A DNA stretch of 42,373 bases from a bacterium (GCA_030425045.1 JAUHVL010000028.1:1-42373); one strand, 5' to 3'; positions 31,977 through 40,935 are shown, counted from the stretch's first letter. Made by a program: numbers and translations. Notes: generated by a model not told the origin, from the letters alone.

Positions 31977-33446
31977 ATGTATTTAAAACTCTTAACCGCC
32001 CTAATTTCACTCTTATTACTAAACGAGACCTTTGCCAAAAAAAGCAATTGGAGCAAACTACCAAAGGTAAAATACAAAAAAGAAACCACTCGTAGACCTA
32101 CAGCGAGTTCTGATAACCTTTCTCCAGAATATATCAAACTCAGAGATGAGTATCTCAAGATTAAAGATCCATTAAAACTCCATCAATTTCTCGTGAAGAT
32201 TGATCAAAACTATGACTCTTATCCAACTGATGTAAAGTTTTTCGTCGCCCTTACTGTTCCAACAGCAGCAAGTCGATCAGTTGTTTACCGTAGTTATGAT
32301 CTAGCTAATAAGCATAAACTTTTTAGAGCTAGTATTGTGACGGTTTTAATGCGATTAGCAGCAGGTATAGAAATGCTTGAGCCTGGTCAGCAAAGTGAAA
32401 CCTATTTTAGATACGCCACTGAACCTTTTCTTCCAGGAGATAACTTAAAGAAGTTTAAAAAAGAAGAGGATATTCAGACTTATTTTATGACAGAAGTCAG
32501 ACCTCTTATTGAGACAGCTATCGAAAGAATTAAAAACCTTGATCTCAGCTCAGATAAAATCGTCTTAGACCTCCAACTAATGAATGGTACGGCTAGCTTT
32601 CAAGACGGCATTGAACGTTATCGTCTCATTGGAACCCCAGAGAAGAATCTTGTTCTCTCGACCTTAAATGCCAACCTCGCCGGTATCTACCAATTTAACT
32701 CTTACCATATCAACGGATTGATTAACTTTAATAAGGAAGTGAGTAAGATTTTTGGTTTTGAAAGTTTTCGAATTATTTCTAGAGTTGAAGGTATGAGCTC
32801 TAAGAAGTTTGTCGATGTTTTTAAAAGAAAAGAATTTAATAAGCTTTTCACTATTAGAGAAAATGGTGCTGAAGATATGAAAAAATCTTATGCCTATATG
32901 AGAGAGGCCGCTATTTACTCTCACTATACGTGGAATGAGATGAAAGAGAGAAACTTAAATGAAGATGATATTCTTCGCTTTGATCTAGTAGGACCATTTA
33001 GAACTGCACTCGATATGACTGACACAAACCTCATTGCTCTTTTTGGAGCCGGAGAACCAGTTTCAAATGACAACGGTACAGTAAGTATCACACAAGGTGA
33101 AATTCCACTGATAAGAAGTGAGGTCACTGGTCAAACAGTTAAAGTTAATATGGCCGGTTATTTTAATAATCCACCAAAAGATCTTAAGGCCCTTCTACCT
33201 CAAACTTTCGAAGAGGGACAAAAATATAAAAGAATTAAAGTCACGGGAAAAGATGGTAAGACGGAGTATTTTGAATATAGAAATTATAAACGTGGTATGC
33301 CTAAATCATGGGATCACGAACAGTATAAACACCTCTTTCCAGAACTAAAGTCTAACCAAAAAGTTAGTGATGCCATTGCAGTAATGGGTCAATCCTTTTC
33401 GACTGGAGTGGTTTTTGTTCCCATGGTGTTTGCCATTAATCCATAA
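31977..33446 (+). CDS. Secreted protein of unknown family
   Basis: The 489 residues begin with a clear signal peptide (MYLKLLTALISLLLLNETFA), so the protein is periplasmic or exported. The mature part starts basic (KKSNWSKLPKVKYKKETTRR) and then has mixed helix and strand, with AYMREAAIYSHYTWNEMKER in the middle and DGKTEYFEYRNYKRG near the end. I recognise no domain. A strong GGAGG ribosome binding site suggests high expression. It is followed 6 bp later by desaturase C, so the two are one unit, and it sits in the middle of the lipid-oxidation cluster. A lipid-binding or envelope role is only positional inference. Confidence 0.75.
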   Translation: MYLKLLTALISLLLLNETFAKKSNWSKLPKVKYKKETTRRPTASSDNLSPEYIKLRDEYLKIKDPLKLHQFLVKIDQNYDSYPTDVKFFVALTVPTAASRSVVYRSYDLANKHKLFRASIVTVLMRLAAGIEMLEPGQQSETYFRYATEPFLPGDNLKKFKKEEDIQTYFMTEVRPLIETAIERIKNLDLSSDKIVLDLQLMNGTASFQDGIERYRLIGTPEKNLVLSTLNANLAGIYQFNSYHINGLINFNKEVSKIFGFESFRIISRVEGMSSKKFVDVFKRKEFNKLFTIRENGAEDMKKSYAYMREAAIYSHYTWNEMKERNLNEDDILRFDLVGPFRTALDMTDTNLIALFGAGEPVSNDNGTVSITQGEIPLIRSEVTGQTVKVNMAGYFNNPPKDLKALLPQTFEEGQKYKRIKVTGKDGKTEYFEYRNYKRGMPKSWDHEQYKHLFPELKSNQKVSDAIAVMGQSFSTGVVFVPMVFAINP

Positions 33447-33452
33447 GGAAAA

Positions 33453-34280
33453 ATGAAAGAATACTCCCTATTAAATATATCTAGAGTCATTATCTTTCAT
33501 GGGATATGCATTTTAGGTTTGTTTACCACCGAATTTAAATTCGAGTGTATAACATTATTTTTAGGGAGTTATTTTATTCGTTTGCCAGGAATCTCAGCAT
33601 CCTATCACCGATACTTTTCTCATCAATCATTTGAGACATCCAGGGCCTTTCAATTTTTTCTTGCACTTTTAGGCTCGACAACAGGTCAACGAGGGCCTTT
33701 ATCTTGGGCAACAAACCATAGGGCCCATCACCAGCATTCAGATAAAGAGAGAGATCCCCATAGCCCTGTCGTTGATAATCTTTTTCATGCTCATATTGGT
33801 TGGTTGCTATTAAAAAACCCACTGGAAACGAGTGACTATGATTTAAAAAGATTTGAAAATAACCGTGAAATTCTTTGGATAAATAAATACCATTTTGTAG
33901 GCCTTATTTTATTTGTCCTCATCCTCTTCTCTCTAAATCTTAATTTCACGCCTGCTCAACTCTTAATGTATGGCTTCTTTCTTCCTACTTGCCTACTTCT
34001 TCATACCACCTGCGCTATAAACTCTCTTGGTCATGGCAATAAAGATAAATCAGAATTAACAGGAGACTATAGTAAAAATATCTTTTGGTTATTTCCCTTC
34101 TCACTTGGAGATAATTGGCATCGTAATCATCACGCCTATCCTTCTAGTGCTTCCAACTGGTTTAAATACTATGAGATAGACTTGGTCTATCTGCTCATTG
34201 TATTGTGGAGTAAACTTGGTCTTGTCTGGAATTTAAAAACGGTTTCAAAAACTTATAAAGAAAAAAGATTAGCTAGCTAG
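33453..34280 (+). CDS. Acyl-CoA delta-9 desaturase-like enzyme (C)
   Basis: The 275 residues match the stearoyl-CoA desaturase plan: H52-RYFS-H57 (ASYHRYFSH), H89-RA-H92-H93 (NHRAHH, followed by DKERDPHSP), NSLGHGN with a further His, and H223-RN-H226-H227 (DNWHRNHHAYP). These hold a di-iron centre that introduces a cis double bond in acyl-CoA. Hydrophobic pairs lie at about 10-45 and 145-190. AAGGA precedes the ATG. It follows the secreted-protein gene after 6 bp. The TAG is immediately adjacent to the convergent stop of the RND gene, with no intergenic base. Confidence 0.92.
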   Translation: MKEYSLLNISRVIIFHGICILGLFTTEFKFECITLFLGSYFIRLPGISASYHRYFSHQSFETSRAFQFFLALLGSTTGQRGPLSWATNHRAHHQHSDKERDPHSPVVDNLFHAHIGWLLLKNPLETSDYDLKRFENNREILWINKYHFVGLILFVLILFSLNLNFTPAQLLMYGFFLPTCLLLHTTCAINSLGHGNKDKSELTGDYSKNIFWLFPFSLGDNWHRNHHAYPSSASNWFKYYEIDLVYLLIVLWSKLGLVWNLKTVSKTYKEKRLAS

Positions 34281-36431
34281 CTATTTCATCTTGCGACTTA
34301 ATCCCTTTAATATCCAATAATCACCCCAAATATTAAAACTTAGGCCAACCAGTAATGTAAGTCCAAAATATTTAGGTGGATTAAATTTAAAGAGAAAGAA
34401 TACACAACATAAACACAGCATAATGATCGTTGAGATAAGACTGGCCTTCGCTCTCTCACGAAGGGCCTCATCGAGAGATTTTCCATCGATTATTTGAACT
34501 GAAGCAAAGTGAATAGCGTTATCACCTGTTAACCCCACTAAAATGGACACCACTCCCGCCGTCACAAAGTTAATTTCAATCTGGCTTATTCCTAGAAAAA
34601 TGAAAAGAGAGACAACTCCAAAAAAGACTGAAAAAAGATAACTACCACTAAATCTATTATTAGCGAGAGTTGAGAAGATAAGAACAAAAAGTCCGACAAG
34701 AGTGATACTTAACAGCGAACTATTGAAAAAGAGCTTAGGAATTTTCCCCGCAAATTTGGCATAGGCATAACTTTCACCTGCTAAATAACATTCATTATTG
34801 GGGCAGATGGTTTTAATATCTCGATCTAAATCATAGACAGTATCAATATCAAAAGTTTTCAAAAAAAGATGATTATGCTGTAATTTTTGAAAAAAACGTC
34901 TCTCATACCAGCTTTCACTTTGAATAGGACCTAATATATTCGTAAAACTAGATTCTGAGAAATCACCTTTAAGGCCGTCTCTTATATCAGTTGCCCACTC
35001 AATTGTTTTGAGTTCTTCGAGATTAGAGACCTGCTTTTTCATATCCTCAGTAAAACGATCTTGAACTGTCACAAAAGAAGTGAAGGCGACAAAGCCTCTT
35101 TTTTCACTAAAGGACTTTAAATCTTTTACAATTTGAAAACTATCATCAAAAAGCTCTAATGGTTTTTCGTTAAAATTAATGTATTGGAAAGTAAAAGGAA
35201 AAAGAATAAAGAAACTTAAAAATGCCAAACAAAGAGAAAATGGTGGTGTGAAACTCATAAGGCCTTTTAACTTTTCTCGAAAAAAAGACTTTCTCACCGG
35301 TCTTTCAAGATTAAAGGATTTAATCATACAAGGTGCCCAGAAAAAAAGAATGGCCCATTCTAAAAGAGCACACAAACCAGTCATAAGGCCAAATCGATAA
35401 GTAATTTCCTGGCCTGAAGACATAAGAGAGAAGAAGCCAATAACGGTGGTAAAAGATGTTAAAAAACAGGGAAAAATGAGTCGATTAAAACTTTTCAAGA
35501 AGCTTTTGGATGAATCGAGAAGAATAAAAACATAGTCTGATAACGTAGTCAGTGCCAAAAATAAAAAGAGAGAATTATTGAGTACATCGATAGGACTTCC
35601 TGTAAGGGAATAAAGCATAAAGAGAAAACAAGAGGAAATAATCAGAGTAGAAAAATAGATCAGAGAAACTTTCCAGGTTTTAAAAAAGAGAAAAAACAAC
35701 GTCCCTAAAATAACAAGAACGAGAAGATTATATTTAAAATTTTCATTTAGGCCTTCAAGAAGTGAATATTGATAAGGGATATTACCAAAAAGCTCAACCT
35801 CTAAATTTAATTCTTCAGCGATATCATATAATACCTTTTTTATTTTACTCACTTCCATAAGGTAAGGTTCCGGTCCTAACTCATCCGGTGATAATGTTGA
35901 AAAAATGATAAATGAAAACGACTTACCGCTATCATCTGTAAAAAGATTATTAAATTTTCCCTTTTGTAAGTTTTCAAGAGGGTTAACAAGTGCCCCCCCA
36001 GTATGACAATTGAGTTCTACTATACGATTAAAAAATACGCGATCGAGCTCCCCTGCTTTTACAATTTTTTTCTGTTCCCTTAAATCAAAAGCAGATTCAA
36101 CGTCAAAAACTGTTTTGATATTTTTAATTTCATCAATTTTTTTTCTAAGTTTACATAACGTTGCTTCATTCCAGACAGACTGGCTTTTAAAATTAACAAA
36201 GAGCTCTGGAGCGATCTTAAAATTTTTGTTAAACGTTTTTAAATTATGGTAGTTCTCACTTTTTTTATTAAGAAGTGAATCTAAACTTGAAGCAAACTGC
36301 GGCGGCTTTGTATTAAAGGCCAAAACGAGAAATACTAACGGAATGAGATAGAAGAATACCTTATGATGCTCCAAAACATTGTTTTGAGCATTTTGTAAAA
36401 ATTCATTAAATTTAATTAAGTATTTCTTCAA
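34281..36431 (-). CDS. MMPL/RND-family exporter
   Basis: The 716 residues show the duplicated RND layout: one helix, an extracytoplasmic loop of about 200 residues, five or six helices, a second loop, and five or six more helices. The transport motif is visible in each half: ALTTLSDYVFILLDS and GLTGDNAIHFAS, the Asp residues being expected proton carriers. It belongs to the MMPL/HpnN-like group that moves lipids and other hydrophobic molecules outward, which suits a place in a lipid-modification cluster. It lacks the periplasmic adaptor and outer-membrane partner of AcrB-type pumps. The start is TTG 36431, with GGA as a weak ribosome binding site. Confidence 0.88.
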   Translation of the reverse strand: MKKYLIKFNEFLQNAQNNVLEHHKVFFYLIPLVFLVLAFNTKPPQFASSLDSLLNKKSENYHNLKTFNKNFKIAPELFVNFKSQSVWNEATLCKLRKKIDEIKNIKTVFDVESAFDLREQKKIVKAGELDRVFFNRIVELNCHTGGALVNPLENLQKGKFNNLFTDDSGKSFSFIIFSTLSPDELGPEPYLMEVSKIKKVLYDIAEELNLEVELFGNIPYQYSLLEGLNENFKYNLLVLVILGTLFFLFFKTWKVSLIYFSTLIISSCFLFMLYSLTGSPIDVLNNSLFLFLALTTLSDYVFILLDSSKSFLKSFNRLIFPCFLTSFTTVIGFFSLMSSGQEITYRFGLMTGLCALLEWAILFFWAPCMIKSFNLERPVRKSFFREKLKGLMSFTPPFSLCLAFLSFFILFPFTFQYINFNEKPLELFDDSFQIVKDLKSFSEKRGFVAFTSFVTVQDRFTEDMKKQVSNLEELKTIEWATDIRDGLKGDFSESSFTNILGPIQSESWYERRFFQKLQHNHLFLKTFDIDTVYDLDRDIKTICPNNECYLAGESYAYAKFAGKIPKLFFNSSLLSITLVGLFVLIFSTLANNRFSGSYLFSVFFGVVSLFIFLGISQIEINFVTAGVVSILVGLTGDNAIHFASVQIIDGKSLDEALRERAKASLISTIIMLCLCCVFFLFKFNPPKYFGLTLLVGLSFNIWGDYWILKGLSRKMK

Positions 36432-36577
36432 AAAGTATCCGTGTTTCTAAATATCACTATTTTAGAGCTACTCAATAGAAGCTGGAAAGGATAACGCATC
36501 GAGTATCACTCATTTCCCATGAATATTTCTTTTCTTAATTTTCTTAGCTAGAATCTTGGTTGGAGAATGCACAAGAT

Positions 36578-37630
36578 ATGTCTTTAGCAAAAAAAGATGG
36601 TTTATTAAAAAACAATTGGTATATCGCTTGCTTAAAAAAAGAGCTTAATCATAAACCATTAAGAAGAATTATTTACGACGAGCCACTCGTTCTCTTTAGA
36701 AATAGTGAAGGTAAAGTTATCTGTCTTAAAGACATTTGCTTACATCGAGGAACCGCTCTATCGAGAGGTAAGGTTAAAGGCAATTGCATCCAATGCCCCT
36801 ATCATGGATGGACTTACGATCAATCAGGAAAAATCGAACATATTCCCGGTGAGGGCCCTGATAATAATCAAATTCCAACAAAACTTTCGTTACAGACATA
36901 TCCCGTAATTGAGCAAGATGATGTTATCTGGGTTTGGATGGGCGAGCTCGGAAAAGAAAATGAGAAATCCCCTTGGCGTTTTCCCAATTATCACAATAAA
37001 AAATGGGTTCGCTATTTTATGGTGACTGATTTTGATGGAGAAGTATCCCAGCTTGTTGAAAACTTTATGGATGTTCCTCACACTGTGACCGTACATAGCG
37101 GTTGGTTTCGAAATCCAACATCAAAAAAAGTTCCTATCGAAGTTGAAGCAAAAAATGGAGAAGTGCTGGTCAAATACGATCAAAAAGATGATCAAATTGG
37201 AGTGCTCCTTAGGCCTTTAGTGAATCCCGGAAGAAGACCAATGGTCCATACTGATCAGTTTATCTTTCCCAATATAACCAGAGTTGATTATTTCTTTGGT
37301 GATAACTACCAGTATATTATTAACTCACAATGTACTCCTGTCAGTGAGAACAAATCTAGAGTCTATACCTTTATCGGTTATCGCCTCAAGTTTGTTGGAA
37401 AATTTGTAAAACCTCTTATCAGCTTTTATACCAGACAGGTTATAGAGCAAGATGTACGCGTTATTGATCATCAGTATGTGAATGCCAACCAGTTAAATGA
37501 CTTTAAGGAGATTAACACCTCTTGTGATCTTCCTCATGTCTATATGAGAAAGATTAGAGAAATGGGTAAGACTTCAGAGACTGAACCCTTTGAGTTTACT
37601 GCCAAAAAATCTTCCGAATTATATATCTAG
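36578..37630 (+). CDS. Rieske non-heme iron oxygenase (second)
   Basis: Residues 48-80 carry C54-x-H56 (ICLHRG) and C73-x-x-H76 (CPYHGWTYD). The mononuclear site is N162-x-x-D165-x-x-H168-x4-H173 (ENFMDVPHTVTVH), close to the VanA/phthalate-dioxygenase-like alpha-subunit pattern. At 350 residues it is a complete oxygenase subunit; reductase and ferredoxin are absent from the window. It is only distantly similar to the Rieske protein at 20873-21865. I start at ATG 36578 (GGAG 12 bp upstream); a TTG at 36560 would add six residues but has no ribosome binding site. Its end overlaps the convergent small membrane gene by 12 bp. Confidence 0.9.
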   Translation: MSLAKKDGLLKNNWYIACLKKELNHKPLRRIIYDEPLVLFRNSEGKVICLKDICLHRGTALSRGKVKGNCIQCPYHGWTYDQSGKIEHIPGEGPDNNQIPTKLSLQTYPVIEQDDVIWVWMGELGKENEKSPWRFPNYHNKKWVRYFMVTDFDGEVSQLVENFMDVPHTVTVHSGWFRNPTSKKVPIEVEAKNGEVLVKYDQKDDQIGVLLRPLVNPGRRPMVHTDQFIFPNITRVDYFFGDNYQYIINSQCTPVSENKSRVYTFIGYRLKFVGKFVKPLISFYTRQVIEQDVRVIDHQYVNANQLNDFKEINTSCDLPHVYMRKIREMGKTSETEPFEFTAKKSSELYI

Positions 37631-38206
37631 AAAATATCCAGCACTAAAAAGAAGCCCATAACAAATAAAATTGGCGGTGATTGTGAGGCGGTTGATAAAA
37701 CGCCATTTTGGATCATCTGAAGCAAAGTAAACTTTATGCTTTTCCTCCCCTCTCACTTTAAAAAAGAGAATGGCAAATAACGTTTCAAATAAAAAGCTCA
37801 CTAAGACGAGTATTATAAAAGTAGCAAAAGAAAAATTACTAGCCACTTTATCATAATAAAAAAGTGAAAGAATGAAGACTCCAAGAAAGTGAAAGGTGTT
37901 GTGAGCAATTCCATATCGTGGTGACCAATTATACCACTTATAAATCATGACTAATTCGAGAAGCCCTCTCACCCAAATACTGATCAAATGAAAAAATAAA
38001 ATGTGAAAAAGAGATGACTCTAATGGGGTAAGAAAGTAGAAAAAGGGATAAAAAAACCACGCCCCTATGGCAAAACAAAGCCACAAACTTTTCGGTGTTG
38101 AGATATCGCCCCCAACAATATCACCTTTATTTTGTCTCTTCTTAAAAACAAAAGATAAGATAATCAGAATAAGAGGAAAAGTGATACTCAATAGTTTAAT
38201 GGTCAT
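37619..38206 (-). CDS. Small multi-span membrane protein, unknown function
   Basis: The 195 residues contain about five hydrophobic helices with polar turns KKRQNKGDIVGGD and RGEEKHKVYFASDDPKWRF. Conserved-looking His and Trp residues lie in SPRYGIAHNTFHFLG, but this is not a recognised metal box. I recognise no family. I use ATG 38206 in preference to the TTG three bases upstream. Two short inverted repeats lie 16-50 bp upstream of the start. It closes the lipid-oxidation cluster on the right. Confidence 0.7.
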   Translation of the reverse strand: MTIKLLSITFPLILIILSFVFKKRQNKGDIVGGDISTPKSLWLCFAIGAWFFYPFFYFLTPLESSLFHILFFHLISIWVRGLLELVMIYKWYNWSPRYGIAHNTFHFLGVFILSLFYYDKVASNFSFATFIILVLVSFLFETLFAILFFKVRGEEKHKVYFASDDPKWRFINRLTITANFICYGLLFSAGYFLDI

Positions 38207-38221
38207 CAAAACAGCTTACAA

Positions 38222-38257
38222 AAACCATAATGGTTTATCTAGCTTTTACCAGTAAAA
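38222..38257. promoter_or_regulatory. Tandem inverted repeats upstream of the membrane gene (operator candidate)
   Basis: AAACCATAATGGTTT (38222-38236) has 7-bp arms around one base; TTTTACCAGTAAAA (38244-38257) has 6-bp arms around two. They lie between the start of the 195-residue membrane protein and repeat copy 3. The rest of the 457-bp divergent gap holds repeat copy 3 and an A/T-rich leader (38520-38663). Confidence 0.3.
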
Positions 38258-38271
38258 ACTGATCACTCAAA

Positions 38272-38519
38272 TTGGAGATAAATTTTTCAACGTAAACACG
38301 TAACATTTATAAAATTCCAATTACTTACAAAAAGTAAATTAAAACTTCCATGTTTTGCGATAACCAATATCGGGTCATCCTGCCCCGACCCTTCGGGCAA
38401 GTATTGGTCATCTCCCTTTTTAAAGCAATGGATGTTTAAAACTTGCCCACGAAGTGGGTGCGACCACGACGGGAGCATTTTAAATGTCCAAAAACAGGGA
38501 CGTTTTTTATAGGATTATC
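38272..38519 (-). repeat. Structured repeat element, copy 3 (inverted relative to copies 1 and 2)
   Basis: The core 38341-38506 has arms AAAACTTCCATGTTTT and AAAACAGGGACGTTTT, imperfectly complementary. The internal hairpins match copy 2, with the CCCACGAAGTGGG cap and GATGACCAATA facing TATTGGTTATC. The flanks also match copy 2: GATAATCCTATAAAA on one side, GTAAGTAATTGG and ACGTTGAAAA on the other. Core length (166 bp) equals that of copy 2. It sits between divergent genes, whereas copy 1 lies between convergent ends and copy 2 between tandem genes, so it is not simply a terminator. Confidence 0.9.
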
Positions 38520-38663
38520 AGAATTAATTTAAGTACATCAGTTTATAACCAGCATGCTAACCTCTTGAATTCATATACAAATGTTATAAATTGAAAGATT
38601 TTTACCTGTCGTAATTTTTACACTTTAAAAATATAAAAACAAAAAACACGATATAAAGTTTCT

Positions 38664-39836
38664 ATGATTAAAACGACCCTCTTTTTTCTCTTTTTAACCA
38701 GTAACGTATTTGCTGATTTTAACTTTCAAAACAAAGAAGTTCTTTTAAAGATGGGGTTTAAAAAAATTGAAAGGCTTCAACAAAAACTACTAGATAAAAA
38801 ATCACTTTACCCTCTTTCTCATCCAGAGAAAAAGCTCGAAAAATTGTCATGGCCGATTGAACTCATTAGAGAGAAACACCAGTTTATTGGAAATATGCAC
38901 CAGATTCAAACTTATACCAATCCTGCTTATTACCATGCCGGAGTTGATATCTTAACAAAAAGAGATCAACTAATTAGAACACCTGTTTCAGGTATTATTG
39001 AAGCTGGTTATTATTCTTATACCGATGATTATTACGGTAATACCGAAAAATTCTTTTTGACGCTAAAAGAGGTGCTAGAAAATGAAAAAGAGATTCCTTG
39101 GGGCAAGGCCTATTTTGAAATTGCCGTCACAGATCGTTTCGGGACTCGCTATGAGTTTCATCACGCAGACTCAGAAGATATCCCCCCCGTCATTCTCGAT
39201 AAAATCTTAAGTGGTAACCAAACGGTTGAAGCTGGAGATATTGTCGGAAAAGTCTATGACTGGAATATAAAAAAGGGCAAGATTGAAACTCGTCACCTTC
39301 ATTATAATATCATCAATAAACAAGGACATTACCTTAACCCCTTTCGCTATTCTAAAGAGGTTTTTGATTATAAAAAGCCAATTATCACAAATATTTATGC
39401 TACAGAAAAATCACCTTGTTATAAGGCCCCTTATCTCAATGAGTTTAAAAACTCTCCCCTTGAAACAAACGGTGAAATTATTGTCAGAACTCTTGATACC
39501 ATAAACGAGAGCTCTTTTTCTCAAGCACCCGTTCTTATTGAAGCAAAGTTTGAAAATGGAGAAAGTTTTAAATGGGACTTTCGAGATAATCTTATCAATC
39601 CAAAAACATTTAAGAGACACCATATTCGTGATGTTTATCTTTTTAGTAAGTGTAACAGAAAATTAGGGACTGAGTTTAGGGCGTCAAGAAATCATGACTT
39701 CTTCTTTCGTATTCCTGTTAAAGAAAATTATTCTGGAAAAATTGAAATCACAGTTTTTGATCAAAGTATGAATTTCACAACAAAAACAATCGAAGTTATC
39801 AAAGTAACTTCTGATAGACATCCATTAGTGATTTAG
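38664..39836 (+). CDS. Secreted M23-family peptidase homologue
   Basis: A signal peptide (MIKTTLFFLFLTSNVFA) is followed by a LytM/M23 domain at about 80-225: YYHAGVDIL (the HxxxD zinc ligands), RTPVSGIIEAG, GTRYEFHHAD and RHLHYNI (HxH, catalytic and zinc-binding His). Enzymes of this family cut peptidoglycan cross-bridges or act as activators of amidases. The C-terminal ~160 residues look like a beta-sandwich add-on (KIEITVFDQSMNFTTKTIEV). In a predatory species it might act on prey wall, but nothing here shows that. The 3' end overlaps the convergent glycosyltransferase gene by 38 bp. Confidence 0.85.
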   Translation: MIKTTLFFLFLTSNVFADFNFQNKEVLLKMGFKKIERLQQKLLDKKSLYPLSHPEKKLEKLSWPIELIREKHQFIGNMHQIQTYTNPAYYHAGVDILTKRDQLIRTPVSGIIEAGYYSYTDDYYGNTEKFFLTLKEVLENEKEIPWGKAYFEIAVTDRFGTRYEFHHADSEDIPPVILDKILSGNQTVEAGDIVGKVYDWNIKKGKIETRHLHYNIINKQGHYLNPFRYSKEVFDYKKPIITNIYATEKSPCYKAPYLNEFKNSPLETNGEIIVRTLDTINESSFSQAPVLIEAKFENGESFKWDFRDNLINPKTFKRHHIRDVYLFSKCNRKLGTEFRASRNHDFFFRIPVKENYSGKIEITVFDQSMNFTTKTIEVIKVTSDRHPLVI

Positions 39837-40935
39837 ACGTTTTTTTCCAATGGAAGTTTTCCGCATGCAGACGCCCCTGATGAATCATCAACTTTCTTTT
39901 ATCGTCATCATAGAGAACTGTTTCTAAATTAGTGGCCAGCTCTTCTACATTATGAGGGTCAATATGAATGGAGTACTCTCCCGAAGACTCAGGAAGACAA
40001 GATGTTTTTGATGTAATGACGGGCACTTCACTAAAAAGGGCCTCAACTACAGGTATTCCCCAGCCTTCAAACTCGGCGGGGTAAATAAAGGCATCAGCTT
40101 TTTGATAAATTAAAGGCATTTCCTCATTACTAATAAAACCAGGAAAAATCACACGGTCTGTAACCCCACCATCAACAATGGCCTTTTTAATTTTCTTTAA
40201 ATAATCCTTATCAGGGGAGCCCACCAAAACTAAATTGTGTGGTATTAAATCTTTAATACGAGAAAAGGCCTTCACTAAAGTTAGGGCATTTTTACGTGGC
40301 TCCAATGCACCGACATAAAGTATATAATGATCAGAAATATTCCACTTCTCTAAAACTTTTTGGCATTGTTCATCGTCATAACGAGTATAAAAATTGGGAT
40401 GACAACTCTGATAAACAATACGAATTTTTTCTTCTGGTACACCGAAATAATGAATCAAATCATTTTTCGTTTGGTTACAAATAGCAATCACAATATCTGC
40501 TGACTCAGTAGCATAACGAAATTTTCGATCGTATACCTGACGATCTATCCAAGGAAAGTATTCAGGAAAACGAAGATAAATCAAATCGTGAATGGTAACG
40601 ACAGATGGAATTCCCGATTTTTTGATCCCCGAAGGAAGTTCATGACTAAGTCCATGATAGAGGTCTACCCCATCCGCTTGTATCTGTTTCGATAAAAGAA
40701 AACTTCTCCATATTGAACTTGTGGCCTTATTAAAAACCTTGGGAGGAGTTATGACATCGAGCTGTTTAAAGCGATTTTGCCAACTGATAGCATAGTCATC
40801 TTTAAATGAAGGTGTATAAAGTGAATAATGATGTTCTGGATAGTACTTAACGAGGCTTTCTATCAATGTTCTTGAGTAGTTTCCCAGTCCCCTAAAATTA
40901 TGAAAAGCTCTCTTTGCGTCAAACCCTATTTTCAT
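39799..40935 (-). CDS. GT4-family glycosyltransferase
   Basis: The 378-residue cytosolic GT-B enzyme has an N-terminal acceptor domain (FRGLGNYSRTL at 14-24; DGVDLYHGLSHELP) and a C-terminal donor domain with ILYVGALEPRKN, LVLVGSPDKDY, VIFPGFISNEEM and EFEGWGIPVVEALFSEVP, the last containing the ExxxxxxxE nucleotide-sugar motif. It resembles mannosyl- and glucosyltransferases of surface polysaccharide synthesis. Sugar and acceptor are unknown. It precedes nothing obvious on its strand and appears monocistronic. Confidence 0.92.
   Translation of the reverse strand: MKIGFDAKRAFHNFRGLGNYSRTLIESLVKYYPEHHYSLYTPSFKDDYAISWQNRFKQLDVITPPKVFNKATSSIWRSFLLSKQIQADGVDLYHGLSHELPSGIKKSGIPSVVTIHDLIYLRFPEYFPWIDRQVYDRKFRYATESADIVIAICNQTKNDLIHYFGVPEEKIRIVYQSCHPNFYTRYDDEQCQKVLEKWNISDHYILYVGALEPRKNALTLVKAFSRIKDLIPHNLVLVGSPDKDYLKKIKKAIVDGGVTDRVIFPGFISNEEMPLIYQKADAFIYPAEFEGWGIPVVEALFSEVPVITSKTSCLPESSGEYSIHIDPHNVEELATNLETVLYDDDKRKLMIHQGRLHAENFHWKKTSKSLMDVYQKLL

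Noticed and set aside
20873-38206. Calling the cluster an enediyne or polyyne biosynthetic locus because of the UnbU/UnbV domains and desaturases.
   Set aside because: No iterative polyketide synthase, TebC-type thioesterase, acyl-AMP ligase or acyl carrier protein is present in the window.
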